This document shows, piece after piece, positions 8,253 to 16,956 of a DNA stretch of 64,000 nucleotides (positions are counted from its first letter, which is position 1; every line of letters begins with the position of its first letter). A program made the position numbers and the translations under genes. Origin of the DNA: Lacimicrobium alkaliphilum (GTDB lineage Bacteria > Pseudomonadota > Gammaproteobacteria > Enterobacterales > Alteromonadaceae); the NCBI RefSeq assembly GCF_002591895.1, contig NZ_NISX01000016.1:1-64000 (forward strand), given 5' to 3'. The notes below the pieces were generated by a model, which was not told the origin of the DNA, did not search any database, and was given only the letters and a program-made list of their open reading frames with translations.

Positions 8253-9698
8253 TTAAGTACCTTTAAATTTCGATTGGTGAACTAACTTACTCACTTTAGC
8301 GATCGCTTCTCGCCGGCCTTTTGTCATGGGATGGCAAAAACTTAGTCGCAAGAAGTGATCGAAGTCATTGTGCGATGAAAACAATGCGCCAGGCGTGAGC
8401 ACCGTATTGGATTGCAGTGCCTGATGATAAAGGCGGAGTGAGTCCATCTGCCCGGGTAATTCTAACCACAGTGATAATCCTCCCAGCGGGTAGGTAAATC
8501 TACAGCTTGTGCCAAAGGTGGAGTCCAGTGTATTGGCCAGCTCATCTCGCTGAAGTTCAAGTTGAGCGATTCGATACTTAAGCCAGCGGGCGTAATCACC
8601 TGAAGCCATAAATTCTGCCAGTCCTGCCTGAACCGCCTGACTACCGGCCAGCTGAGTCACCAGTTTCAGACGCTGAATCTTTTTCTGCCAGCGAGCTCCT
8701 GCTATCCATCCGGTTCTGAGGTCCCTGGACAATGATTTTGAGAACGAGCTACACAGAATAACGCGGTTGGTTTTGTCGAAATACTTAATCGGCCTGGGGC
8801 GAAACTGAAAACCAAGATCGCCGTATATATCGTCTTCAATCACTGCGAAATCATGTTTATCAGCAATCGCAAGTAATTGTGACTTTGCATCATCAGGCAT
8901 GCAGGCGCCGGTGGGAGTAGAAAATGCCGGCGTTACCACGCAGGCCGTCACATTGTACTCAGCCGCGACCTTCGCCAGCAGCTCAACGTCCAGTCCTGAG
9001 ACGCTATGACAGGGCACTTCAATGGCATTTAACCCTAGCTCATCTAACAACTGGATAGCGCCATAAAAACCAGGTGATTCAATCACCACATTGTCACCTG
9101 GCTGGCATGTCGCCATCAGTGAAAGCAACAATGCGTGCTGACATCCGGCGGTAATACAGAGATCAGTCTCAGGAAGAGTCAAACCAAGTCTCGCGTAGTG
9201 CCGCGAAATTTGTTCCCTTAACTGTTCATGCCCCATCGGTTCGTCATAGTAAAGCGTCTTGCGTGAACTCTGGGTTCGCATTGCCCGATTGATGTGCCTG
9301 TAGAGCCTGCTCATGAGGTTGTGCTCCGGCACATTAGGCTCATCGGGCTTAATGTCAAAGGCGGCGCCCCTGGCAATCACTTCGCGGAGTAAATCCGGTA
9401 TCGAGATGCTTGTTGGTTGAATGCTGCCAAATACCGGTGAGGGCGGTGGGGTGTAGTTTGGTACTCGTTTTACAATAAACCCACTTTTGGGCCTGGCCTC
9501 GACCAGTGACCTTCTTTCAAGTTGTTGCAACGCATTGATCACCGTATTTTTGGCGACCTGCAATTCAGTGACCCAATGTCGTATTGAGGGCAGCTTGTCT
9601 CCGGCTCTGTAGACACCACTTCTAATGTCTGCCTCTATTTTCTTTGCGATAACCTGATACTTCAGTGGTTGTTCATTCATTACGGATTCTGTACCCAT
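8253..9698 (-). CDS. MocR-type regulator: GntR helix-turn-helix fused to a PLP aminotransferase fold
   Basis: This 481-residue protein has a GntR winged helix (about residues 12-80: KKIEADIRSGVYRAGDKLPS and NTVINALQQLERRSLV) fused to a fold-type I aminotransferase domain (about 115-475). The PLP lysine lies in SSFSKSLSRDLRTGW and the cofactor aspartate in AVIEDDIYGDLG. MocR/PdxR proteins use PLP-bound metabolites as effectors and usually control a neighbouring gene. It diverges from ccoG, and two TTCTGTACC direct repeats lie around its start. Two starts are possible: ATG at 9698, or ATG at 9680 (MNEQPLKYQ), which would leave both repeats upstream of the coding region. Neither has a clear ribosome site. 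Confidence 0.88.
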   Translation of the reverse strand: MGTESVMNEQPLKYQVIAKKIEADIRSGVYRAGDKLPSIRHWVTELQVAKNTVINALQQLERRSLVEARPKSGFIVKRVPNYTPPPSPVFGSIQPTSISIPDLLREVIARGAAFDIKPDEPNVPEHNLMSRLYRHINRAMRTQSSRKTLYYDEPMGHEQLREQISRHYARLGLTLPETDLCITAGCQHALLLSLMATCQPGDNVVIESPGFYGAIQLLDELGLNAIEVPCHSVSGLDVELLAKVAAEYNVTACVVTPAFSTPTGACMPDDAKSQLLAIADKHDFAVIEDDIYGDLGFQFRPRPIKYFDKTNRVILCSSFSKSLSRDLRTGWIAGARWQKKIQRLKLVTQLAGSQAVQAGLAEFMASGDYARWLKYRIAQLELQRDELANTLDSTFGTSCRFTYPLGGLSLWLELPGQMDSLRLYHQALQSNTVLTPGALFSSHNDFDHFLRLSFCHPMTKGRREAIAKVSKLVHQSKFKGT

Positions 9699-9726
9699 TT
9701 ATAAAATCATTTCTGTACCTGTACCC
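9687..9726. promoter_or_regulatory. Direct repeats TTCTGTACC, candidate MocR operator
   Basis: TTCTGTACC occurs at 9687-9695 and 9711-9719, 24 bp apart in the same orientation, with a third partial copy TGTACCC at 9720-9726. MocR-family regulators are known to bind direct repeats in their own divergent promoters, and this element lies between the MocR gene and ccoG. Confidence 0.5.
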
Positions 9727-9800
9727 AGGCAGAGTAAAGCATAGACTTGTCACGTTCAAAACTTATCCGGTTCCGGCTGGAAATGCCTGTGAGAAGTGTA

Positions 9801-11204
9801 ATGCAAGGTAAGCCAATTCAGATTCGTAATATCACTCCTGGTGGGGCAGTTGAAATTCACCCTACATCGCGGAAAAAGATTTATATTCGCTCAGTTATGG
9901 GAAAAATTGAGCGCTTGCGTAGGGGTACGGGGCTACTTTTTCTGAGTGTGTTTCTGCTATTGCCCTGGCTCAGTTACGCAGGGCAACAAGCTATTTTACT
10001 GGATTTTACTGCACAGCGATTTCACCTGTTCGGGATGACGATGTGGCCCCAGGATTTGACACTTTTAGCCTGGCTTTTCATTGTATCTGCTTTCGCCCTG
10101 TTCTTCGTTACAGCGCTCTGGGGGCGTGTGTGGTGTGGATTTATGTGCCCACAAACCGTGTTTACCTTTTTATTTGTATGGATTGAAGAAAAAGTCGAAG
10201 GCGCAAGAAATAAACGCATTCATCTCGACCATCAACCGTTTTCATTACAAAAGGTGCTTAAAAAATCAGTGAAGCACTCGCTCTGGCTGGTGATTGCAAC
10301 TATCACTGCGTTGACATTTGTTGGCTATTTTACCCCAATCAAAACGCTGGTGGCCGACTTTGCCACCTTTGAGCTGGGGTTCTGGCCGTTGTTTTTTATC
10401 GTCTTTTTTACGCTGTGCACCTACGGCAACGCAGGTTGGATGCGCGAGACCATGTGTACGCATATGTGCCCTTACTCACGCTTTCAATCTTCAATGTTTG
10501 ATAATGACACCGTGACCGTCACCTATGACAGAGCGCGGGGTGAAAGCAGAGGGCCACGCCCCAAAAAGTTATCTGCTGAGCAGGTTAAAACTATGGGGCT
10601 TGGCGATTGTATCGACTGTAACCTGTGTGTTCAGGTATGTCCGACCGGCATTGATATCAGAAACGGGTTGCAATATGAGTGCATTAATTGCGGTGCCTGC
10701 GTGGATGCCTGTAATGGCGTGATGGCTAAAATGGGTTACGAACCAGGCCTGATATCATTCACTTCAGCCAATGCATTGAAAGGAAAAGCGGCAGCCCTGC
10801 TGCGCCCTAAGGTTATCGGTTATTTTATCGTTTTGCTCTGCATGATTGCTGCACTGTCTTTCGAACTGATAACCAAAAAGCCGCTTGATATTGATGTTGT
10901 CCGCGACAGGGCAAACCTGTATCGCGAAACACTAAATGGCAGTATAGAAAATGTTTATACGCTGGTCATTATGAATAAAGAGCAACATGCTCAAAAGGTC
11001 AGTATCAGCACCGAGGGGCTGCCCAAACCAGTTTTTCACGGTAAGCTTTCGCTCACTATAGAGGGAGGCCAGATGGTACGTCATCCGATCACTATTGAAC
11101 TCGATAGTCAGTCTATAGAACAGGCTGTCACACCTTTTTCAATTATTGTGACCAACGAGAGCGGTGATGCTGTAAACAGCGACTCAACATTTATATTCAG
11201 ATAG
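9801..11204 (+). CDS. ccoG: Cytochrome c oxidase accessory protein CcoG (RdxA/FixG family)
   Basis: A polyferredoxin-like membrane protein that assists copper delivery for assembly of cbb3-type cytochrome oxidase. It shows several hydrophobic spans (LLFLSVFLLLPWLSYAG and later ones), cysteine motifs WCGFMCPQT and CTHMCPYSRF, and two 4Fe-4S clusters (CIDCNLCVQVCP and CINCGACVDAC). The C-terminal third is a periplasmic beta domain after the last helix (IGYFIVLLCMIAALSF). The start at 9801 has a GAGAAG ribosome-like site at 9791-9796; a TTG at 9747 or ATG at 9783 in the same frame would lengthen it by 18 or 6 residues. No cco structural genes are in the window, so it is an orphan copy. It diverges from a MocR regulator, an uncommon pairing. 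Confidence 0.92.
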   Translation: MQGKPIQIRNITPGGAVEIHPTSRKKIYIRSVMGKIERLRRGTGLLFLSVFLLLPWLSYAGQQAILLDFTAQRFHLFGMTMWPQDLTLLAWLFIVSAFALFFVTALWGRVWCGFMCPQTVFTFLFVWIEEKVEGARNKRIHLDHQPFSLQKVLKKSVKHSLWLVIATITALTFVGYFTPIKTLVADFATFELGFWPLFFIVFFTLCTYGNAGWMRETMCTHMCPYSRFQSSMFDNDTVTVTYDRARGESRGPRPKKLSAEQVKTMGLGDCIDCNLCVQVCPTGIDIRNGLQYECINCGACVDACNGVMAKMGYEPGLISFTSANALKGKAAALLRPKVIGYFIVLLCMIAALSFELITKKPLDIDVVRDRANLYRETLNGSIENVYTLVIMNKEQHAQKVSISTEGLPKPVFHGKLSLTIEGGQMVRHPITIELDSQSIEQAVTPFSIIVTNESGDAVNSDSTFIFR

Positions 11205-11208
11205 AAAC

Positions 11209-11472
11209 TCAACAACGTAAACGGGGCCACAAGCAGCCAGGTGCATACCAGCTCTGTGAATGACTAAACAAACCGCAGCAGAGTATCTCCCGTGCCAGCA
11301 TTGACAGACTTGACTTACCCGACCCCGATGGACCGGTAATGGCGTAAGATTGACCCTGTTCAATATTCAGGCTCAGATCGCTGAACAAGTGGATCTGATG
11401 GTCGCGCTCAGTAAAGCACTGGCTGACATGGTTTAATTCAATTTGACTGGCAGGGGAGACCGACATATTCAC
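11209..11472 (-). pseudogene. Truncated ABC transporter ATPase (N-terminal fragment)
   Basis: The frame begins like a LolD/MacB-type ATPase (IELNHVSQCF, then SYAITGPSGSGKSSLSMLA with a perfect Walker A) and then changes to unrelated sequence (REILCCGLFSHS) and stops at 87 residues. The Q-loop, signature motif, Walker B and H-loop are all missing, so it cannot hydrolyse ATP. It ends 4 nt from the stop of ccoG on the other strand, which suggests that a deletion removed the rest. It follows a half-length MFS gene in the same direction. Confidence 0.75.
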
Positions 11473-11625
11473 ACCTATTTATTGATAATCTTTGGGCAGG
11501 GTATGGGTAACGCCGTGAAACAGATGTGAAAAAGTCGCGCCCGGTTTTGTTACCAGATGCGCGGTTTAATCAGCTTTTGACAGCTCCATCCTGTCTGGCT
11601 GCCCTGGTATTACCTGAGGGGCTTG

Positions 11626-12228
11626 TTAGCGGGTATGAGCGGTGTAATAGGTGTGATGAACGCGTTTCCCAAGGGAAAAAATCACTATGCCTGATATGAG
11701 CGGTAGCGCCATGACCACACCAGTGGCAATCTGAATTGAGTAAGCCGATGTCAACACGGCAAGCAATAATGGCCCACAGGTTGTGCCAACTGCGTAGGTG
11801 GCCGTGTCCAAGCTTTGTGCTTTGCGTCTTGCAACATGATCTGCGCCGATCAGAGGGATAAGCTGCGTGCTGAGCCCACCCATTATAAAGGAACCGCAGG
11901 TGCCACAGAGCAGCAACAATAGTGTGACAAATACGGGCAAGTCAGCCCCGAAAGATATTATTGCTGCCTGAAAAGATGCTACAAAAATCAATGCGGCTGA
12001 GCCAATCAACCCGCAAGGGTTGGCGGCGTGTTCGAGCCAGCGGCCGTATAAAGGGCCAAGTAAGTGCGGCAATGTTAAACACGCTGCGAGGGCACCACTG
12101 AATGCACCGCCTGCTCCGTTATCCCGGGCGAGCAGAACAACAGCCACAATGGCCGCCCCGGTTGCAGAACGGGCTAATACAGCGGCAAAGATATAACGCC
12201 TGATGGTGGTGCTTAATGTGTTGTACAT
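11626..12228 (-). CDS. Half-length MFS transporter (probably a truncated gene)
   Basis: The product is 200 residues from MYNTLSTTIRRYIF, with about six hydrophobic segments (AAIVAVVLLARD, SAALIFVASFQAAI, LPVFVTLLLLLCG, IATGVVMALPLISGIVIF) and the loop LGPLYGRWLEHAA typical of the first half of a major facilitator. Functional MFS proteins have about twelve helices and about 400 residues, so the C-terminal half is missing. The start lies 6 nt after the stop of the DHDPS-family gene, showing an operon. A longer frame reading back into that gene is a shadow. The 153 nt between this gene and the ABC fragment hold no further reading frame that restores the missing half. Confidence 0.65.
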   Translation of the reverse strand: MYNTLSTTIRRYIFAAVLARSATGAAIVAVVLLARDNGAGGAFSGALAACLTLPHLLGPLYGRWLEHAANPCGLIGSAALIFVASFQAAIISFGADLPVFVTLLLLLCGTCGSFIMGGLSTQLIPLIGADHVARRKAQSLDTATYAVGTTCGPLLLAVLTSAYSIQIATGVVMALPLISGIVIFSLGKRVHHTYYTAHTR

Positions 12229-12233
12229 ACCCG

Positions 12234-13127
12234 TTAATATAACGGCAATGTCTCTAACAGGCTCTTTAGTTCCTCGCGCGCTTTTTTCTGTAGCGGTTGC
12301 AAGGGTTTCGGCAGGCAGTCTGATTCGGTGTACCCGAGAATACCTGCCGCCGTTGCCATCACTCTTATGCCGCCGCCATAATTGCTGAACATTTCCCATA
12401 GCGGTTCTAAGGATGCATTGTGCTGCACAGAAAGCTCTGGTGTACCGGCATTAATGGTGCCGAGCATAGTCTGAACCGTTTTTGGAAACAGGCCGCCTAA
12501 CACCGACAACCACAGGTCACATCCTGCAGCCATACCCGCCGCGCCGAATTTGTCACCACTTACACCAATGGCAACGGTTTCTGGTACCAGACTGCGTAAT
12601 TGACGAAGATATGCATCGCCCTGGGCTGATCCAAATGGTGTGCCGGGGATCTTGATCGCCGCAACATTGGGTAATCGCGATATCTCATGATACAGCTCAT
12701 CGTCGAAGGTAAACTGGGTAACACGAGGGTTTTCATATACGCACAGTGGTACAGAGAGTTCTGCTGTCACGCTTTCATAAAGAGAATACACCTCTGCCTG
12801 AGTCAGCGGATGATATGAAACCGGAGCCAGTAGTACAGCATCGGCACCAGCTTGCTGTGCGGTTTCAGCATGTTTTAGTACATCCTGCGTGCGTAACGCG
12901 CCGATTCCGACCATAACCGGTGTACCCTGTGCCACTGCGACTGTGTGTTGCAGAACATCTTTGCGCTCCTCTTGCGTTAAGTATGGGTACAGTCCGGTGG
13001 AGCCCATCGCACAGATTGAATCGACCTTTGCGGCAACAAGGTTGGCGATCAGGCGTTCGAAGGCGGTAAAGTCGACGCGTTCCTGATCAAACGGCGTCAG
13101 GGGAAATGCACAAAGGCCAGTAAACAT
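12234..13127 (-). CDS. Dihydrodipicolinate synthase/N-acetylneuraminate lyase family protein
   Basis: A class I aldolase-fold protein of 297 residues; the family makes or breaks C-C bonds through a Schiff base between lysine and a 2-oxo acid. Visible marks are GSTGLYPYLT at 42-51 (the GTTGE-like loop), Tyr131 in VYENP and the Schiff-base Lys159 in AAIKIPG. The start MFTGLCAFPLTPF is chosen because it matches the family N-terminus and has an AGGA ribosome site; a longer frame adds 19 unlikely residues. The substrate is unknown. It forms an operon with a half-length MFS gene and diverges from a MocR regulator, so it probably acts in catabolism of an amino- or hydroxy-acid sensed by that regulator. 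Confidence 0.85.
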   Translation of the reverse strand: MFTGLCAFPLTPFDQERVDFTAFERLIANLVAAKVDSICAMGSTGLYPYLTQEERKDVLQHTVAVAQGTPVMVGIGALRTQDVLKHAETAQQAGADAVLLAPVSYHPLTQAEVYSLYESVTAELSVPLCVYENPRVTQFTFDDELYHEISRLPNVAAIKIPGTPFGSAQGDAYLRQLRSLVPETVAIGVSGDKFGAAGMAAGCDLWLSVLGGLFPKTVQTMLGTINAGTPELSVQHNASLEPLWEMFSNYGGGIRVMATAAGILGYTESDCLPKPLQPLQKKAREELKSLLETLPLY

Positions 13128-13204
13128 TCGAAATCCTAGTTGTGTAGAATACGTTGGAAGCGATATGGGTGAATGAATTAGCATGACCCATGACTAAAAA
13201 TATA

Positions 13205-13218
13205 TTGTCATAGGACAA
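13205..13218. promoter_or_regulatory. Palindrome TTGTCATAGGACAA before the second MocR gene
   Basis: TTGTC (13205-13209) and GACAA (13214-13218) form a perfect inverted repeat ending 2 nt before the start codon at 13221, and it overlaps the AGGA ribosome site. Binding here would block translation initiation or transcription of the regulator. A second ATGAC pair (CATGACCCATGAC, near 13182-13194) lies just upstream. Confidence 0.4.
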
Positions 13219-13220
13219 AG

Positions 13221-14522
13221 ATGGTAGTCAATATTTCTGGTAATTCTGCGCAAAGTATTTTTGAATCGGTACGTGATCTGATAATGAGCGGTGCGCTGCA
13301 ATCAGGTGATACATTACCCCCGGTTCGTGAGCTGGCAGAACAGCTTGGCGTGAACAGAAATACCGTTTCCGCGGCGTATCAGCGGCTGGCAAAAGCGGGT
13401 GTAGCGATAACCCGGGGGCGATTGGGTACGCGGATATGTGCGGCCCCCACATCCGGAGAGCAGGAAGGTACCAGCGCAACGAGTTTATATGATCTCGCTG
13501 ATGGCAGCCCCAGGCGAGACTGGCTGCCCAATCTCAATCAAATTTCCAGCCAGACCCCGCTACATCAGTACATTTATGGTGAAGCGACAACCTTGCCCGA
13601 GGTTTATGAATACGCAAAGAGATGGTTTACGGGCATTTGCCCCAAAGGGTTCGATATTACCCTGAGTAATGGCGCCATTGATGCACTTGAGCGCCTCATG
13701 ACTGCCCATTTAAGCATGGGCGACAAAGTGGTGGTCGAAGACCCCTGTTATATCAGTTCGGCCAATGCTATTCGTCTTGCGGGAATACAGGTGCTTGGCG
13801 CGCAGGTGGATGAGCAGGGAATGATGCCTGACGCCCTGCACGCTGCATTAGAAAAAGGTGCGCAGGCGGTATTGATCACACCAAGAGCACATAACCCTAC
13901 CGGAGCAAGCCTGAGTGCAGAACGAGCCAGAGAACTGACAAAGGTGCTGGCAGACTATCCCGGTGTACTGGTGATGGTTGATGACCATTTTTGCTTGCTG
14001 GCGAAAGATGACTACCATTCCATAATTCCCGATGGCACCTATCACTGGGCGGTATTTCGTTCTGTCTCCAAGGGGCTGGGGCCGGATTTACGCATGGCAT
14101 TTATTGCTGCTGATAAAAATACCGTAAAACGTATCAATACCCGTATGGCACCCGGTATGTCGTGGGTAAGCCGGGTGTTACAGTCGCTCGTTTATACCTG
14201 TCTGAGCTCTGACGAGGTAAACAGGCAACTGGCGGAGGTGAAACAGCGTTGCATTGATTTGAGAGCTTTGCTGATCAATGCCCTGGCAGACAATGGCATT
14301 GAGGTGACGACAACCAGTGACGGACTCAATGTCTGGATCCCCATACCCAATGAAAGCAAAGAAATCACCTATGAACTCTCACGTAAAGGCTGGCTGGTCA
14401 GGCCCGGGGCCTCATTTGATATTGATCAATCCTCTCAGGCGATACGGGTAAGCATTCAGAAAATCGACGCAGAAACGGTCAGTATGTTTGCAGCAGATTT
14501 GGCATCGATTGTTGTTCGGTGA
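13221..14522 (+). CDS. MocR-type regulator (GntR plus aminotransferase domain)
   Basis: The protein is 433 residues. It has an N-terminal GntR helix-turn-helix (SIFESVRDLIMSGALQSGD, VNRNTVSAAYQRLAKAGV), then an aminotransferase-like domain with the PLP lysine in SVSKGLGPDLRM and the aspartate in MVDDHFCLL. It is divergent from the DHDPS-family gene with a 93-nt gap and is therefore the likely regulator of that operon. It is distinct from the other MocR at 8253-9698, with a shorter linker and little visible identity. A small hairpin (TGCACC/GGTGCA, 14523-14537) follows the stop. Confidence 0.88.
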   Translation: MVVNISGNSAQSIFESVRDLIMSGALQSGDTLPPVRELAEQLGVNRNTVSAAYQRLAKAGVAITRGRLGTRICAAPTSGEQEGTSATSLYDLADGSPRRDWLPNLNQISSQTPLHQYIYGEATTLPEVYEYAKRWFTGICPKGFDITLSNGAIDALERLMTAHLSMGDKVVVEDPCYISSANAIRLAGIQVLGAQVDEQGMMPDALHAALEKGAQAVLITPRAHNPTGASLSAERARELTKVLADYPGVLVMVDDHFCLLAKDDYHSIIPDGTYHWAVFRSVSKGLGPDLRMAFIAADKNTVKRINTRMAPGMSWVSRVLQSLVYTCLSSDEVNRQLAEVKQRCIDLRALLINALADNGIEVTTTSDGLNVWIPIPNESKEITYELSRKGWLVRPGASFDIDQSSQAIRVSIQKIDAETVSMFAADLASIVVR

Positions 14523-14655
14523 TGCACCCCTGGTGCAACAGCAATTTGTCGATGATCAACCAACGCCTGTTCTGAATCAATGGCCTCTGGATTGATTGCG
14601 TAACCACTTTAGGGTAGCTTTCAGCGACTGCCTTAGTCATGTGACATTATCTTGT

Positions 14656-15369
14656 ATGGAAAACCTTGCTGCCGCGACAGACACCTCTGCTGAACCTGAA
14701 ATTCTTATTGTTGAGGACGATCGGGCATTAAGCGACCAACTGGCAGAACTGCTCTCTGGCAGCGGGTATTCTGTCGACCAGTGTTTTGACGGTGATGAAG
14801 CCCTCAATCTGGCGGTGGCGAATAAGTACAGTATTATCCTGCTGGATATCATGTTGCCGGGACAAGATGGTTTGTCCCTGTTGCATATTCTCAGAAGCTG
14901 TAATGCTACCCCTGTCATTATTGTGTCTGCCAGACATGCCGAAGAAGAGCGTATCCGCGGCCTCAGTGCCGGGGCAGACGATTACCTGTCAAAGCCATTT
15001 AACTCTGAAGAGTTATTGCTGAGAATTGATGCGATTCTCCGTCGTACATTGAAAAATGACAACCACCCGCAAAGCCTGCAAATTCTCGATGGGTTAGCCA
15101 CCGACAGCAAATTGCAAAAAGCAACAGTCAACGAGCGGGAACTCAGTTGCACCCCTATAGAGCTGGGCTTGCTGCACACTCTGATACAAAATCAGGGGCT
15201 GGTTCTGGCCAAACCCTTTTTATATCAGGCAGTACTGAACAAAACCTACAGCCAGTATGATCGCAGTCTGGATATGCATATGAGCCGGGTACGTAAAAAG
15301 CTTCACCAAGCCGGATGGGACGGCTCCAGACTGCAGACCGTGCACGGTAAAGGGTATTGTCTGCGATGA
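14656..15369 (+). CDS. OmpR-family response regulator
   Basis: The protein has 237 residues from MENLAAATDT; a TTG start 20 codons upstream is less likely. The receiver domain has the acidic pair ED (residues 20-21), phospho-acceptor Asp64 in LLDIMLPGQDG and Lys113 in SKPF. A winged-helix domain (about 140-237) ends in the typical RVRKKLHQ and VHGKGYCLR. It is coupled to the sensor kinase by a 4-nt overlap. The adjacent TonB receptor carries three CAAATGTAA repeats in its upstream region, which are good candidates for its binding sites. Confidence 0.93.
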   Translation: MENLAAATDTSAEPEILIVEDDRALSDQLAELLSGSGYSVDQCFDGDEALNLAVANKYSIILLDIMLPGQDGLSLLHILRSCNATPVIIVSARHAEEERIRGLSAGADDYLSKPFNSEELLLRIDAILRRTLKNDNHPQSLQILDGLATDSKLQKATVNERELSCTPIELGLLHTLIQNQGLVLAKPFLYQAVLNKTYSQYDRSLDMHMSRVRKKLHQAGWDGSRLQTVHGKGYCLR

Positions 15370-16721
15370 GCCGGCGGTTATTCTGGCGGCTTTGTCTGAT
15401 TATCGGTACCGGCGTGGTGGCCATGTTCTATCTGATCAACCTGGCTATCTCGCAGATAGAATCCGACATGAGTATGTTAAGCGACGACAGTGTTGCTCAG
15501 TTGCATCACTGGCGGGATACCGCTGAATCACTCACCCGGGCGGGAAAACTTGAGGAGCTTGAAAACTGGTTATCGGCGTTGCAGCAAAAGGAACAAACCT
15601 GGGCGGCTGTCGCTGCGGCACAGGTCAGGCACATTGCCGGTAACAGGTCGCGGAGAAATGAATATACCGGCTACAATATGGGGCGCAGCGTTGAGTGGCA
15701 GGTACACCTGTACTTCGATAATAATCCGATAATGGAATTACCGTTTGCCGATGGTAAAACCAGTCTGCTGATTGAATTGCCAGAGCGGATGCGCCCAGGT
15801 TCATACTGGACCATTACCCGGATAACGCTACAGGTTCTGTTGCCTATGCTATTGCTGATCAGCTTATCGGTGGTGCTCTATCAGCATATTATGCATCCTT
15901 TGAAGCAACTGGATGCTGCCACCAGAGCATTCAGCAAAGGTAATTTTGATGTCAGGGTTAAGGAGCAACTTGGCACCCGAGACGATGAACTGGCGCAGTT
16001 ATCAGAGACCTTTGATCGCATGGCTGATCATATTGGTGATCTGATCCTGCGCCAGCGTCAATTAATAACCGATCTTTCCCACGAATTGCGCACGCCACTC
16101 ACACGGCTTGATATTGCCACAGAGAATCTTATTTCCGGTGCCAAAACCGATTCTGCCGCCCTTGAGCATAAACTGGCCCGGGTGCATCGTGAGTCTCGCC
16201 ACATCAGACGGTTGGTTGACGACACGCTCACCCTTTCATGGCTTGATAATGAAACACCAGACTTGCGCAATGAGTCACTCGATCTGGTCGATTTGTTGCA
16301 GGTTGTTATTGATGACGCGGAGTTTGAATATCCAGATCGTGCTATACAAGCCGAATTACCTGAACATGCGATGATAGATAACAGCAATCATCGCGCTCTG
16401 GGTCAGGCGATTGAGAATGTTCTCAGGAATGCTCTGCGCTACACGCCACCAGGAGGCAGGGTAATTGTGCGCCTGTGCCTTGTTGATTCGGGGTACAGAA
16501 TACAAATAACTGATGAGGGCCCTGGTGTACCTGACAAACATCTGCAGGCTATTTTCCGACCCTTTTTCCGGGTCGAAGCGTCCCGCCCGGCAGACACCGA
16601 CGGTTTCGGCCTGGGGCTGGCTCTGGCGCAGCGTCAGCTGAGCTCAGTGTCAGCCGAAATCAGTGCGCAAAATGCCGGTTCCGGCGGCCTGGTGATGTCG
16701 ATTTTTATTCCTCAGAGTTAG
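15366..16721 (+). CDS. Membrane sensor histidine kinase, CpxA-like architecture
   Basis: The protein has 451 residues: a first transmembrane helix (about 8-28), a periplasmic sensor region of about 120 residues, a second helix (TLQVLLPMLLLISLSVVLY), a HAMP domain, a dimerisation helix with phospho-acceptor His239 in LSHELRTPLTRLD, and a GHKL ATPase domain (ENVLRNALRY, DEGPGV, GFGLGLALAQRQ). All catalytic boxes are intact. The start at 15366 overlaps the regulator's stop (ATGA). The signal is unknown; the neighbouring TonB receptor and PepSY protein suggest iron, a siderophore or another metal chelate. Confidence 0.93.
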   Translation: MSRRLFWRLCLIIGTGVVAMFYLINLAISQIESDMSMLSDDSVAQLHHWRDTAESLTRAGKLEELENWLSALQQKEQTWAAVAAAQVRHIAGNRSRRNEYTGYNMGRSVEWQVHLYFDNNPIMELPFADGKTSLLIELPERMRPGSYWTITRITLQVLLPMLLLISLSVVLYQHIMHPLKQLDAATRAFSKGNFDVRVKEQLGTRDDELAQLSETFDRMADHIGDLILRQRQLITDLSHELRTPLTRLDIATENLISGAKTDSAALEHKLARVHRESRHIRRLVDDTLTLSWLDNETPDLRNESLDLVDLLQVVIDDAEFEYPDRAIQAELPEHAMIDNSNHRALGQAIENVLRNALRYTPPGGRVIVRLCLVDSGYRIQITDEGPGVPDKHLQAIFRPFFRVEASRPADTDGFGLGLALAQRQLSSVSAEISAQNAGSGGLVMSIFIPQS

Positions 16722-16821
16722 CCACATTCAGCGCTTAACGCTCCCCCGGGTATACCTAATACTGTTGATTGACACCCACGCCTCGACTGAGCTTTGCTCA
16801 GGTGACACGGATGTTCCTGTA

Positions 16822-16891
16822 CAAATGTAAGATGCTCCGGTTCTGTTTGTACTGTGCGCCAGTCCTGCTGGTGCAAATGTAACAAATGTAA
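16822..16891 (+). promoter_or_regulatory. Three CAAATGTAA direct repeats, candidate response-regulator sites
   Basis: CAAATGTAA occurs at 16822-16830, 16874-16882 and 16883-16891; the last two abut in tandem. OmpR-type regulators bind tandem direct repeats of about this size. They lie 66-135 nt upstream of the TonB receptor start and just after the two-component genes. Confidence 0.55.
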
Positions 16892-16904
16892 AAGTCCTAC
16901 CCTT

Positions 16905-16940
16905 TGATATTAATATTAATGATAATGGTTCTTATTAAGT
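16905..16940 (+). promoter_or_regulatory. Fur-box-like AT-rich element
   Basis: The stretch 16905-16940 contains ATATTAATATTAATGATAAT (16907-16926), with one exact GATAAT hexamer and overlapping imperfect ones, then GGTTCTTATT. This resembles the three-hexamer Fur recognition pattern and sits about 20-50 nt before the TonB receptor start, where iron repression is expected. The match is imperfect. Confidence 0.4.
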
Positions 16941-16956
16941 TTAAAGGGGCATTTTC

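Noticed and set aside
9799-9807. TAATGCAAG match to the proposed catabolic-locus motif
   Set aside because: It overlaps the start codon and first codons of ccoG and lacks the AT-rich tail; treated as chance.
11626-12399. Longer version of the MFS gene starting at 12399
   Set aside because: The first 57 residues are read out of frame through the DHDPS-family gene; the ATG at 12228 begins the hydrophobic protein.
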